The translations under genes were made by a program, and so were the position numbers. Below the pieces are notes generated by a model that did not search any database, was not told the DNA's origin, and saw only the letters and a list, made by a program, of their open reading frames with translations. A DNA stretch of 64,000 bases from Lachnospiraceae bacterium (GTDB lineage Bacteria > Bacillota > Clostridia > Lachnospirales > Lachnospiraceae), in NCBI GenBank assembly GCA_910575475.1, contig CAJTGD010000017.1:56831-120830 (forward strand), written 5' to 3'. Shown here piece by piece: positions 8,477-17,788 of the stretch (positions are counted from its first letter, which is position 1; each line of letters starts with the position of its first letter).

Positions 8477-9922
8477 ATGGCGAAGCCGATAAACGAACGG
8501 GAACTGGTGCTCGGGATCCTCATGGAGGTGACGGAAAAGGGACAGTACAGCCACATCGTCCTCCGGGAGGTTCTGGGAAAATACCAGTATCTGGATAAAA
8601 AGGAGCGTGCCTTCATCACCCGCGTCACGGAAGGCACGCTGGAACATATGATCGAACTGGACTATATTTTGGACCGGTTCTCTAAGGTCAAGGTCAAAAA
8701 GATGAAGCCCGTGATCCGCAATATCCTGCGGAGCGCGGTCTACCAGCTGAAATACATGGATACAGTGCCGGATTCCGCGGTCTGCAATGAGGCTGTCAAG
8801 CTGGCCGTCAAAAAAGGCTTTGGGGGCCTGCGGGGATTTGTCAACGGGGTCTTAAGGAGCACGGCTGCCGGGCTGGATGGAGTAGCGTATCCAGAGGAAC
8901 CCACGGAGCGGCTTTCCGTGCAGTATTCCATGCCCCGTTGGATCCTGGAGCTGTGGCTGAAAAGCTATGACAGGCAGACGGTGGAAACGATGCTGCAGGA
9001 GTTTCAGAAGGAGAAGCCTCTGATGATCCGCAGCCGGATCAGAGGGGAAGCGGATCTGGAGAAAACCGGAAGCCGGATCGGAGGGGAATCGGATCCGCAG
9101 AAAATCGGAAGCCGGGAGAGGGCAGGATCGGGATGTGTTCCGGCAGAAGCAAAAAGCCTCTGCAGGGAATTGGAATCCGAAGGAATCCATGTCACTCCCC
9201 ATCCGTATCTCCCCTATGCATTTTATATCTCAGGGCAGGATTACCTGGGAGGGCTCCAAAGCTTTCAGGAAGGCCGGTTCTCGGTCCAGGATGTAAGCTC
9301 CATGCTGGTCTGCGAGGCGGCGGCGCCAAGAACAGGGGATACCGTCATTGACGTCTGCGCGGCGCCCGGAGGCAAGGCCGTTCACATGGCGGAGATGCTC
9401 CGGGGAACGGGATCGGTAGAAGCCCGGGATCTGACCGCTTATAAAGTGGGGCTGATCCAGGAAAATATTGACCGATCCGGACTCACCAACATCCGTGCGG
9501 TCCAGATGGACGCAAGAGCGGCCGATGCCGATTCCGTCGGAAAGGCGGATATCGTGATCGCAGACCTTCCCTGTTCCGGGCTGGGAGTCCTGGGCAAGAA
9601 AACGGATCTGAAATATAAAACAACGGAGGAGAGCATTTCCAGCCTTGTGGAGCTTCAAAGAGAGATCCTTTCCGTGGTGAAGACATATGTCAGGCCCGGC
9701 GGGATCCTGATGTACAGCACCTGTACCGTCAATCCGTCGGAAAATATGGACAATGTACACTGGTTTCTGGAGCAGAACCCGGAATTTTCCATGAAGGATA
9801 TCCGGGAAAATCTCTGTGAAGAGCTGAGAGGGGATGTACAGGAACAAGGATGCCTCCAGTTATTGCCGGGGATCCACAAGTGCGACGGCTTTTTCCTGGC
9901 ATGTATGCAGAAAGATCGGTGA
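8477..9922 (+). CDS. rsmB: 16S rRNA (cytosine-967-C5)-methyltransferase
   Basis: About 481 aa. The start at 8477 is chosen over an in-frame ATG at 8468 because AGGAGA sits only 2 nt from the latter but about 10 nt from the former. An N-terminal NusB-like RNA-binding domain (EKGQYSHIVLREVL, KKERAFITRV) is followed by an SAM methyltransferase domain. That domain has DVCAAPGGKAVHMAEML, the catalytic-loop PCSGLG and the second cysteine motif STCTVNPSENMDNV. The linker between the domains (bases about 9030-9125) contains an imperfect in-frame tandem duplication (RIRGEADLEKTGS / RIGGESDPQKIGS) that family members normally lack. It sits in the translation and rRNA modification operon. Confidence 0.93.
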   Translation: MAKPINERELVLGILMEVTEKGQYSHIVLREVLGKYQYLDKKERAFITRVTEGTLEHMIELDYILDRFSKVKVKKMKPVIRNILRSAVYQLKYMDTVPDSAVCNEAVKLAVKKGFGGLRGFVNGVLRSTAAGLDGVAYPEEPTERLSVQYSMPRWILELWLKSYDRQTVETMLQEFQKEKPLMIRSRIRGEADLEKTGSRIGGESDPQKIGSRERAGSGCVPAEAKSLCRELESEGIHVTPHPYLPYAFYISGQDYLGGLQSFQEGRFSVQDVSSMLVCEAAAPRTGDTVIDVCAAPGGKAVHMAEMLRGTGSVEARDLTAYKVGLIQENIDRSGLTNIRAVQMDARAADADSVGKADIVIADLPCSGLGVLGKKTDLKYKTTEESISSLVELQREILSVVKTYVRPGGILMYSTCTVNPSENMDNVHWFLEQNPEFSMKDIRENLCEELRGDVQEQGCLQLLPGIHKCDGFFLACMQKDR

Positions 9923-10009
9923 TCGCCGCGAAGAGCAGCAGATGGGAACCAGGAAAGGCGGATCAGGATCGTGAATAGAACAGAACATTAAGGAAGAGAA
10001 ACAGGAAAC

Positions 10010-11062
10010 ATGAAAAAGGATATCTGTGCATATACATATGAACAATTGCAGGCAGAGATACAGGCTATGGGGGAGCGCGGCTTCCGGGCGAAGCAGATCT
10101 ATGAATGGCTGCATGTCCGTCTGGCGGAGGATTTTTCGGAAATGACGAACCTTTCGAAGGATCTCAGGGCCAGGCTGGAGGAGCAGTATGAGATCCTTCC
10201 CGTAGTTATGCTGGAAAAGCAGGAATCCCGGCTGGACGGAACCTGCAAGTTCCTGTTCCGCCTTCATGACGGCAATGTGGTGGAGAGCGTGTGGATGCGT
10301 TACCATTACGGCAATTCCGTCTGCATCTCTTCCCAGGTAGGCTGCCGCATGGGCTGCAGGTTCTGTGCTTCCGGCATCGGCGGCCTGGTGCGCGGCCTGT
10401 CCCCTTCGGAGATGCTGGGACAGGTCTACCGGCTTCAGCGGATCATGGGGGAGCGGGTATCCAACGTGGTCGTGATGGGAACCGGAGAACCTCTGGACAA
10501 TTATGACAGCCTTCTCACATTTCTGAAGATCCTGACCGGGGAGAAGGGACTGCATATCAGCCAGCGGAATGTCACGGTATCCACCTGCGGGATCGTTCCG
10601 AAGATGTACGAGCTGGCGAAGGAGCACCTGCAGATCACATTGGCTCTGTCCCTCCACGGCGCGACCCAGGAGAAGAGAAAACAGCTGATGCCTGTGGCAA
10701 ACGCCTATGAGCTGGAGGAGGTGCTGACGGCCTGCGATGCGTATTTCCGGGAGACCGGACGGCGGATCACGTTTGAATACAGCCTGATCCGCGGAGTCAA
10801 TGACACGGAAGAGGATGTCCGGGAGCTGGTCCGGATCCTGGGTCCCAGAAATTGCCATCTGAACCTGATCCCCGTAAATTCGGTAAAAGAGTATGATCTG
10901 AAACAGCCTGACAGGAAAAATGCACAGAATTTCAAAAATAAACTTGAAAAATATGGGATAAATGTTACACTAAGAAGAGAACTTGGCGCAGACATCGACG
11001 GTGCCTGCGGCCAGCTCAGAAGAAGGTATGTACGGACACAGATAGAGGAGGCAGAGTTATGA
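10010..11062 (+). CDS. rlmN: Dual-specificity 23S rRNA/tRNA adenine-C2 methyltransferase
   Basis: 350-aa radical-SAM enzyme that methylates A2503 of 23S rRNA and A37 of some tRNAs. The cluster motif CRMGCRFCASG lies near residues 111-121. VMGTGEPLDNYD follows, and the mechanistic cysteine is in the C-terminal REL-GADIDGACGQL region (catalytic Cys of the methyl-cysteine pair). The ending is GACGQLRRRY. Resistance-type Cfr proteins share the fold, but context and sequence point to housekeeping RlmN. The last bases overlap the start of the phosphatase gene by 4 nt (ATGA), so translation is coupled. Confidence 0.94.
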   Translation: MKKDICAYTYEQLQAEIQAMGERGFRAKQIYEWLHVRLAEDFSEMTNLSKDLRARLEEQYEILPVVMLEKQESRLDGTCKFLFRLHDGNVVESVWMRYHYGNSVCISSQVGCRMGCRFCASGIGGLVRGLSPSEMLGQVYRLQRIMGERVSNVVVMGTGEPLDNYDSLLTFLKILTGEKGLHISQRNVTVSTCGIVPKMYELAKEHLQITLALSLHGATQEKRKQLMPVANAYELEEVLTACDAYFRETGRRITFEYSLIRGVNDTEEDVRELVRILGPRNCHLNLIPVNSVKEYDLKQPDRKNAQNFKNKLEKYGINVTLRRELGADIDGACGQLRRRYVRTQIEEAEL

Positions 11063-11802
11063 AGACATTTTCAATCACGGATGTAGGGATGGTAAGACAG
11101 GTGAATCAGGACTATGTCTATACAACAGACAATCCGCTGGGCCCTCTTCCGAATCTGTTTGTGGTGGCGGATGGTATGGGGGGGCATCAGGCCGGAGACT
11201 ATGCCTCAAAATATACAGTAGAAGTCTTGAAAAGAGAGCTGGAGCAGAGTGATGAAGAGGATGTGGAAAAGGCACTGGTATCCGCGATCAAAAAGGCAAA
11301 TCAGGAGATCATAAAAAAAGCCTCTCAGGATCCTCATCTCAAGGGAATGGGAACGACAGTCGTGGCAGCTACGATCGTCAGGCAGATGATGTACTTTGCC
11401 AATGTGGGCGACAGCCGGCTGTATCTGATCAACCAGGGCATTACCCAGCTCACGAAGGATCATTCTCTTGTAGAAGAGATGGTACGTCTCGGCGGAATCA
11501 AGCCGGAAGAAGCAAAGCACCATCCGGATAAAAATATCATTACCCGAGCGATCGGGGCAAAGGATACGGTTGATGTGGATTTTTACGAACATCGTCTGAA
11601 AAAAGGTGATATCATATTGATGTGCACAGACGGACTCAGCAATATGGTGGAGGATGAGGAACTTTTTCATATTGTACAGGGGGGACGGGATATTGTGGAG
11701 GCAGGCACATCCCTTGTAGCAGCGGCAAAAGAAAACGGAGGTACCGACAATATCGGAGTCGTGCTGACAGAACCGTTTACGGATGAGGTGACTATATGTT
11801 AA
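11059..11802 (+). CDS. PP2C-type Ser/Thr protein phosphatase
   Basis: 247-aa metal-dependent phosphatase of the Stp1/PrpC type. PP2C motifs run in order: VADGMGGHQAGDYAS near residue 35, GMGTTVV, ANVGDSRLYLI, MCTDGLSNMV and GGTDNIGVV. The aspartates that bind Mn/Mg are all present. It overlaps rlmN by 4 nt and the kinase gene by 7 nt. This translational coupling fits its known role of reversing phosphorylation by the neighbouring PASTA kinase. Confidence 0.94.
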   Translation: MKTFSITDVGMVRQVNQDYVYTTDNPLGPLPNLFVVADGMGGHQAGDYASKYTVEVLKRELEQSDEEDVEKALVSAIKKANQEIIKKASQDPHLKGMGTTVVAATIVRQMMYFANVGDSRLYLINQGITQLTKDHSLVEEMVRLGGIKPEEAKHHPDKNIITRAIGAKDTVDVDFYEHRLKKGDIILMCTDGLSNMVEDEELFHIVQGGRDIVEAGTSLVAAAKENGGTDNIGVVLTEPFTDEVTIC

Positions 11803-13877
11803 AGGAAGGAATCTTTTTGGGAAAACGCTATGAGATCCTGGAGCGGATTGGTTCAGGAGGCATGGCGGATGTTTATAAAGGGAAGGATCATAAGCTGAAC
11901 CGCTTTGTGGCGGTAAAGGTGCTCAAGAGCGATTACCGCTCGGACGAGATCTTTATCCAGAAGTTTTTAAGCGAGGCACAGGCGGCAGCCGGACTGATGC
12001 ATCCCAATGTGGTGAATGTGTATGATGTGGGACAGGATCGGGGCCTGTACTATATGGTCATGGAGCTGGTGGAAGGCATTACGCTGAAGGACTATATCGA
12101 GAAAAAGGGGCAGCTTTCGGCAAATGAGACCATCAGTATCTCCATCCAGATGGCGACTGGGATCCAGGCGGCCCACGACCAGCACATTATCCACCGGGAT
12201 ATCAAGCCCCAGAATATCATCATTTCCAAGGACGGCAAGGTGAAGGTGACGGATTTCGGTATTGCACGGGCTACCACATCGACCCAGACGATCAGTACGA
12301 ACGTGATGGGTTCGGTGCATTATACTTCGCCGGAGCATGCTAAGGGCGGCAATGTGGATGAGAAGAGCGACATCTATTCCGCCGGGATCACGATGTATGA
12401 GATGATCACCGGACATGTGCCCTTTGACGGGGACTCCACGGTATCTGTGGCGATCAAGCATCTGCAGGAGGAGATCCCTTCGCCTGTAAAGGAAGTGCCT
12501 GAGATTCCCTACAGCCTGGAATGCATTATTTTAAAATGTACACAAAAGAATGCGGAACGCCGGTATCAGAACTGCCAGGAACTGATCCTGGACCTGAAGC
12601 GTTCCCTGGTAGACCCGGACGGGGATTTTGTAAATAATCCGGAATATATACCTGGAGGTGATGAGACAGTTATGATGTCAGATGAAGATCAGAGAAGGGT
12701 ACAGAACAGGAATAACTACCATGAGGAATATTATGAAGACGACTATGATGACGGCGGGTACGATGATGATTATGGCGATGATTATGATGAGGACTATGAT
12801 GATTATGACCGCAACCGCGGAAATGGAGATGGAAGCGGCTCCGCTGTGAGCAGTATTCTAAAGACCGTTGTGGTGCTGGCTATCGTCATCATTGCTGCTG
12901 TCGTGATCTTCATGATCGTAAAGTCAGAAGGATTTCTGGATAAGCTTTCCGTGAACAGCCCGATCAAAGAAGAAGAAGAGACAAAACAGGTCAGCGTGCC
13001 CTATCTGGTCGGGTTGACGGAAGAAGAGGCAAAAAAAGAAGTTTCGAAGGAAGGACTTGGATACGGCGTAGAAAAGAGAATAGAGTCCGATGAATTTGAG
13101 AGGGGCGAGATCATCAGCCAGAGTCCGGAAGCGGATGAGAAAGTAGATGTCAATACAGAGATAAAAGTCGTAGTCAGCATGGGCAAAAAAGCAAAGAAGG
13201 TAAAGGTGCCGGATGTAACCGGACAGGATGAGGCGGCTGCGAAAAATATGATGTCAAACAGCGGCTTTGTCGTTGAGGTGGAACAAAGAGAGGATGACAA
13301 TATACCAGTCGGAAAGGTCATTACTAGCGCACCTGCAGGCGGCATTGAGGTCGTGGAAGGAACAAAGGTCATTCTGTATGTCAGCAAGGGAACCACGAAG
13401 GTGACAGTGCCCTCTCTTCAGGGAAGAATGAAGGAGGATGTAGCCAGAATGCTTGCGGATGCACAGCTGTCAGGAAGCATAGCAGGCGAAGAATTCAGTG
13501 ATGAATTTGAAGAAGGCCAGATCATTTCCCAGAGTCCCGCAGCAGGAGAGAAGGTACCTAAGAATACAGTCGTCACGTATATCGTGAGCAAAGGAAAAGA
13601 GGAACCGGAAGAGCCGGAGGAACCGGAAGAACCAAATGAACCGAATCAGGGGACAACGAATTATCCGGCAGGCTATACGGTGACTGTGCCTGATGTAAGC
13701 AGCAGGTCTTTAGACCGGGCTATGAGTATGCTTGCCAATGCAGGATTGACAGGAGTTGTGGTAGAATATCAGAGCAGCAACAAATTATCCGAAGGATACG
13801 TGATCGCGCAGACTGTAACTGGAGATGCGCAAGCAGGTTCCACAGTCGGACTCATAGTCAGCAGCGGATCAAATTAG
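11796..13877 (+). CDS. prkC: PASTA-domain Ser/Thr protein kinase
   Basis: 693-aa membrane kinase that senses peptidoglycan fragments or lipid II and controls growth and cell-wall processes. The kinase domain (about 10-270) has GSGGMADVYKG, the VAVK lysine, HRDIKPQNI and DFG. A remarkable acidic stretch at about 308-345 (EYYEDDYDDGGYDDDYGDDY) sits just inside the membrane. One membrane helix follows at about 351-373, then four extracellular PASTA repeats. A Pro/Glu-rich spacer (EEPEEPEEPEEPNEPN) lies before the last repeat. The Asp/Tyr-rich juxtamembrane segment is more extreme than in the Bacillus homologue. Confidence 0.95.
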   Translation: MLKEGIFLGKRYEILERIGSGGMADVYKGKDHKLNRFVAVKVLKSDYRSDEIFIQKFLSEAQAAAGLMHPNVVNVYDVGQDRGLYYMVMELVEGITLKDYIEKKGQLSANETISISIQMATGIQAAHDQHIIHRDIKPQNIIISKDGKVKVTDFGIARATTSTQTISTNVMGSVHYTSPEHAKGGNVDEKSDIYSAGITMYEMITGHVPFDGDSTVSVAIKHLQEEIPSPVKEVPEIPYSLECIILKCTQKNAERRYQNCQELILDLKRSLVDPDGDFVNNPEYIPGGDETVMMSDEDQRRVQNRNNYHEEYYEDDYDDGGYDDDYGDDYDEDYDDYDRNRGNGDGSGSAVSSILKTVVVLAIVIIAAVVIFMIVKSEGFLDKLSVNSPIKEEEETKQVSVPYLVGLTEEEAKKEVSKEGLGYGVEKRIESDEFERGEIISQSPEADEKVDVNTEIKVVVSMGKKAKKVKVPDVTGQDEAAAKNMMSNSGFVVEVEQREDDNIPVGKVITSAPAGGIEVVEGTKVILYVSKGTTKVTVPSLQGRMKEDVARMLADAQLSGSIAGEEFSDEFEEGQIISQSPAAGEKVPKNTVVTYIVSKGKEEPEEPEEPEEPNEPNQGTTNYPAGYTVTVPDVSSRSLDRAMSMLANAGLTGVVVEYQSSNKLSEGYVIAQTVTGDAQAGSTVGLIVSSGSN

Positions 13878-13883
13878 GGCGTT

Positions 13884-14762
13884 ATGAAGGGAAAGATTAT
13901 GAAAGGGATCGCCGGATTCTACTACGTTAACGTGGCAGGATCCGGCCTTTATGAGTGTAAGGCAAAAGGAATATTCAGAAAAGAAAAAATCAAGCCTCTG
14001 GTCGGCGATGAAGTGGAGATGGAGGTATTGGATGAATCAGAGAAGACAGGGAATATCGAACGTATCCTGCCGAGAAGAAATGAACTGATCCGTCCTGCTG
14101 TGGCAAATATCGATCAGGCTCTGGTCATTTTTGCCGTGACAGATCCAAAGCCGCATTTCAATCTGCTGGATCGTTTTCTGGTCATGATGGAGAGGAAGGA
14201 AATCCCGGTGGTTTTGTGCTTTAACAAAAAGGACATTGCAAAACCGGAGGAAGCAGGGGGACTGGAGGAAATATACAGCGCCTGCGGTTATCCGCTGATT
14301 TTGACCAGTGCGCTGACAATGGAAAATATAGAGCGTATCCGGGAACTTCTGCTTGGAAAGACCACGGCGGTCGCAGGCCCATCCGGGGTGGGAAAATCCT
14401 CTCTGATTAATCTGCTGCAGCCTGAGGCATGCATGGAGACCGGCAGCATCAGCCGGAAGATTGCCAGGGGAAAGCATACGACGCGGCATTCGGAGCTTAT
14501 TTACATTGAAGAGGGAGCTTACATTATGGATACGCCGGGATTCAGTTCGCTGTATGTCAATGATTTTGAGAAAGAGGAATTGAAAAGGTATTTCCGGGAA
14601 TTTATACCCTTTGAAGGATACTGCAGATTTAACGGCTGCAGCCATGTCCATGAACCGGGCTGTGCAGTGAAACAGGCTGTAGAGGAGAGAAAAATCCACA
14701 GGACCCGGTATGAAAATTATCTGGAAATGTATCGGGAACTGAAAGAGAAGAAGAGATATTAG
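13884..14762 (+). CDS. rsgA: Small-ribosomal-subunit biogenesis GTPase
   Basis: 292-aa circularly permuted GTPase that helps mature the 30S subunit. An N-terminal OB-fold is followed by permuted GTPase motifs: G4 FNKKD near residue 113, G1 GPSGVGKSS near 166 and G3 DTPGF. The C-terminal zinc finger carries YCRFNGCSHVHEPGC. It starts 6 nt after the prkC stop; an alternative ATG lies 15 nt downstream. This gene follows prkC/stp in many Firmicutes. Length is normal. Confidence 0.94.
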   Translation: MKGKIMKGIAGFYYVNVAGSGLYECKAKGIFRKEKIKPLVGDEVEMEVLDESEKTGNIERILPRRNELIRPAVANIDQALVIFAVTDPKPHFNLLDRFLVMMERKEIPVVLCFNKKDIAKPEEAGGLEEIYSACGYPLILTSALTMENIERIRELLLGKTTAVAGPSGVGKSSLINLLQPEACMETGSISRKIARGKHTTRHSELIYIEEGAYIMDTPGFSSLYVNDFEKEELKRYFREFIPFEGYCRFNGCSHVHEPGCAVKQAVEERKIHRTRYENYLEMYRELKEKKRY

Positions 14763-14844
14763 GCTACTATTCACGGTGCCTTGCACTTGGCTGCAAAGCA
14801 CCTTGCCTGCTGTGCAGGCGGTTACAATATGGAGGAAAATGATC

Positions 14845-15507
14845 ATGAAAAGAATATTAGCGCCGTCAATCCTGTCGGCGGACTTTAAGGGTTTGGGAGA
14901 GCAGATGAAGTTCTGTGCGGACAGCGGAGCCGGATACCTGCATTTTGATGTGATGGACGGGATGTTCGTGCCGAATATCTCCTTCGGGATCCCGGTGCTG
15001 GAATGCGTGAAGGGATTTGAAGGAATGGTGATGGATGTGCATCTCATGATCCAGGATCCCATCCGTTATGTGGACAAGTTCTGCGACGCGGGAGCGGATA
15101 TCGTGAACGTCCACTATGAGGCATGCGATGACCTTCAGGCAGTGTTGGACAAGATCCACGGCCGGGGGCGGAAGGCGGGGATCACGATCAAGCCGGCCAC
15201 TCCGGTGGATGTGCTGGAGCCGTTTCTGGACCAGGCGGAGCTGTTTTTGATCATGTCGGTGGAGCCGGGGCTGGGCGGACAGGCATTTATCCCGTCCTCC
15301 CTGGATAAGATCCGCAGGCTCAGAGAGCTTCTGGACGCCCAGGGACTTACGGCAGATCTGGAAGTGGACGGCGGGGTATACCACAGCAATGTGCGGGAGG
15401 TTCTGGACGCGGGGGCAAATGTGATCGTGTCGGGTTCCTCTGTATTCCGGGGCAGCATTGAAGAAAATGTTTCAGGCTTTATGGAGATTTTTAAAGAATA
15501 TGAGTAA
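14845..15507 (+). CDS. rpe: Ribulose-phosphate 3-epimerase
   Basis: 220-aa TIM-barrel enzyme of the pentose phosphate pathway. The start at 14845 is set by GGAGG at 14831; an upstream in-frame ATG at 14776 has no ribosome site. Motifs are LAPSILSADF, HFDVMDGMFVPNISFG with metal-binding His/Asp, HLMI, VEPGLGGQAF and EVDGGV. The 82-bp gap after rsgA holds two small palindromes (for example CCTGC/GCAGG), so a weak regulatory or terminator structure is possible. It overlaps thiN by 8 nt. Confidence 0.95.
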   Translation: MKRILAPSILSADFKGLGEQMKFCADSGAGYLHFDVMDGMFVPNISFGIPVLECVKGFEGMVMDVHLMIQDPIRYVDKFCDAGADIVNVHYEACDDLQAVLDKIHGRGRKAGITIKPATPVDVLEPFLDQAELFLIMSVEPGLGGQAFIPSSLDKIRRLRELLDAQGLTADLEVDGGVYHSNVREVLDAGANVIVSGSSVFRGSIEENVSGFMEIFKEYE

Positions 15508-16189
15508 ACGCACGGTGATCGTCAGCGGGGGACTGCTGGAGGAAGCATTTGTTTTGGAGATTTTGAAAAGTGAAGAGACAGAATTTATCGTTGCGGCGGA
15601 CCGTGGACTGATCTTTTTGTATGAGCATCAGATCCTTCCGGACTATATCGTGGGGGATTTTGACAGCACGCCGGAGGAAGTCGTGTCCTATTACCGCAAT
15701 GAGACCAGGGTTCCGATCCGGAAGTTTAATCCGGTAAAGGATGCCTCGGACACGGAGATCGCGCTGCGGCTCTGTCTGGAGCTTGGCAGGAAGCATGTGT
15801 TGATCCTGGGCGCCACCGGGAACCGCGCGGACCATCTCTGGGCCAACGTACAGGCCTTGAATATTGCATTGGACGCAGGAGTGGATGCCCGGATCCTGGA
15901 CAGCTATAATCAGATCCGTCTGCTGGACCGGGGGATCACTCTTCGACGGGAAGAGGCGTTCGGCCCATATTTCTCAGTATTTCCGCTGGCGGGAATGGTG
16001 GCGGACTTTAATATCCTTGGGGCAAAATATCCCCTTTATCACCATCTGCTCACCCCTCATGACAGCCTGTGCGTCAGCAATGAATTTGCGGAGGACGAGG
16101 TGGAGATATCCTTCCCGCTGGGAGAGGTGATCCTGATGGAGACACGGGATACGCCGAAGATTGCGGGGGAAAGAGGAGTTTATTCATAA
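15500..16189 (+). CDS. thiN: Thiamine pyrophosphokinase
   Basis: 229-aa enzyme converting thiamine and ATP to thiamine diphosphate and AMP. The start overlaps the rpe stop by 8 nt, which I prefer over the longer frame beginning at 15458. Motifs are IVAADRGLIFL, PDYIVGDFDST, KDASDTEIAL and LGATGNRADHLWANV, all typical of the family active site. The C-terminal domain is a beta-sandwich (GPYFSVFPLAG). The rsgA-rpe-thiN order is conserved in Clostridia. Confidence 0.93.
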   Translation: MSKRTVIVSGGLLEEAFVLEILKSEETEFIVAADRGLIFLYEHQILPDYIVGDFDSTPEEVVSYYRNETRVPIRKFNPVKDASDTEIALRLCLELGRKHVLILGATGNRADHLWANVQALNIALDAGVDARILDSYNQIRLLDRGITLRREEAFGPYFSVFPLAGMVADFNILGAKYPLYHHLLTPHDSLCVSNEFAEDEVEISFPLGEVILMETRDTPKIAGERGVYS

Positions 16190-16247
16190 AGGCAAAGAAC
16201 TGCACTAAAAAAGCAGTAACGGAGAAAATAGAAAGAGAAGAGAACGG

Positions 16248-16481
16248 ATGCGAATAGAGTACAGCAAAAAAGCCGTAACAACAAAACAGGCAATGGACCT
16301 CTTGGAGATTTTGCCGGAAAGCGAACAAAATTTTGCGCTCGAGTTTATAAGAAAATTAGTCCTTGTGTGGGATCCGGATTTTACAAAGGTCACGCCGTTA
16401 GAACATGCGGAAATAGAACGGGCAGAAAAGGAGATTGAAAACGGTGAAACCGTAAAACATGAAGATATTAACTGGGATTAA
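16248..16481 (+). CDS. Small antitoxin-like protein, no toxin partner
   Basis: 77 aa and acidic. An N-terminal helical region (KKAVTTKQAMDLLEILPESE) and the ending IENGETVKHEDINWD resemble the toxin-wrapping tail of RelB/DinJ-type antitoxins. No RelE-like toxin follows: downstream bases 16482-16566 contain only a 14-codon ORF before ychF. It may be an orphan antitoxin left by loss of its toxin, or simply a small conserved protein. Start chosen at the only in-frame ATG, with a purine-rich AAGAGAAGAGAA before it. Confidence 0.55.
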   Translation: MRIEYSKKAVTTKQAMDLLEILPESEQNFALEFIRKLVLVWDPDFTKVTPLEHAEIERAEKEIENGETVKHEDINWD

Positions 16482-16566
16482 CGGACACAATTCTCGAACT
16501 TTCTAAGAATAGGAATTACCATGAATTTGTATGAACGACCGATGACCAAGGAGGTATATAAATAAA

Positions 16567-17664
16567 ATGAAATTAGGAATCGTGGGCTTGCCCAATGTAG
16601 GAAAAAGTACGTTATTTAATTCCCTGACCAAGGCGGGAGCGGAGTCAGCCAATTATCCGTTCTGCACCATCGACCCCAACGTGGGCGTGGTAACAGTGCC
16701 GGATGAGCGTCTGAATGTCCTGGGGGAGATGTATCATACCAGGAAGATCGTGCCGGCGGTCATCGAATTTGTGGACATTGCGGGTCTGGTGAAGGGCGCT
16801 TCCAAGGGAGAGGGCTTAGGGAACCAGTTCCTGGCGAATATCCGGGAGGTGGATGCCATTGTGCATGTGGTCCGCTGCTTTGAGGACAGCAATATCGTCC
16901 ATGTGGACGGCTCTATCAATCCCCTGCGGGATATCGAGACCATCAATCTAGAGCTGATCTTTTCCGACCTGGAGATCCTGGAGCGGAGGATTGCGAAGAC
17001 TACAAAAATGTCAAGAAATGACAAGACAGCCGCAAAGGAGCTGGAATTTTTGAACCGGGTCAAGGCCCATATGGAAGAGAGCAAGCTGGCGAAAACCTTT
17101 CAGACGGAGAACGAGGATGAAGAGGCCTGGCTTGCGGAGTATAACCTGCTGACTGCCAAGCCGGTGATCTTTGCGGCAAATGTATCCGAGGACGATCTGC
17201 CCGACGATGGGGCTTCCAATGAAGGCGTTCAGGCTGTGCGGGAATATGCGGAACGGGAGGACTGCAGGGTATTTGTAGTCTGCGCCCAGATCGAGCAGGA
17301 GATCGCGGAGCTGGATGATGAAGAAAAGAAAATGTTTTTGGAAGATTTAGGTTTAGAAGAGTCAGGATTGGAAAAACTAATAAAAGCAAGCTACAATCTG
17401 CTGGGGCTGATCAGCTATCTGACGGCGGGAGAGCCGGAGGTGCGCGCATGGACCATTAAAAAAGGGACCAAGGCGCCTCAGGCGGCAGGGAAGATCCATT
17501 CGGACTTCGAACGCGGATTTATCCGTGCGGAGATCGTGAGCTATGACGACCTGATGGCCTGCGGGACCCATGCGGCCGCAAAGGAAAAGGGACTGGTCAG
17601 GCTGGAAGGTAAGGAGTATGTGGTACAGGACGGGGATATCATCCTGTTCCGGTTTAACGTATGA
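16567..17664 (+). CDS. ychF: Redox-regulated ATPase of the Obg/TRAFAC class
   Basis: 365 aa, widely conserved ribosome-associated ATPase. The P-loop is GLPNVGKST at residues 7-15, with [14 protein letters not shown], the G3 [20 protein letters not shown], and a C-terminal TGS domain ([38 protein letters not shown]). A strong AAGGAGG lies 8-10 nt before the ATG. It is probably transcribed separately from the preceding small gene. Confidence 0.96.
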   Translation: MKLGIVGLPNVGKSTLFNSLTKAGAESANYPFCTIDPNVGVVTVPDERLNVLGEMYHTRKIVPAVIEFVDIAGLVKGASKGEGLGNQFLANIREVDAIVHVVRCFEDSNIVHVDGSINPLRDIETINLELIFSDLEILERRIAKTTKMSRNDKTAAKELEFLNRVKAHMEESKLAKTFQTENEDEEAWLAEYNLLTAKPVIFAANVSEDDLPDDGASNEGVQAVREYAEREDCRVFVVCAQIEQEIAELDDEEKKMFLEDLGLEESGLEKLIKASYNLLGLISYLTAGEPEVRAWTIKKGTKAPQAAGKIHSDFERGFIRAEIVSYDDLMACGTHAAAKEKGLVRLEGKEYVVQDGDIILFRFNV

Positions 17665-17788
17665 GGACTCTGCCATTTCGGTACCGTGCATGACACTGCA
17701 CGGTGTCCCGGCCGTATCTGTTCCGCATATTTACAGATGGACCGGCTTATGAAGCATCGGGTGATTTTTTGGAAGGAGTATACGAAGT

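Noticed and set aside
14763..14844. Possible riboswitch or T-box before rpe
   Set aside because: Only two short palindromes, no T-box or known riboswitch core; too short for these classes.
17665..17788. Possible small RNA between ychF and lgt
   Set aside because: One 7-bp hairpin and a weak second pairing do not support more than a leader structure.
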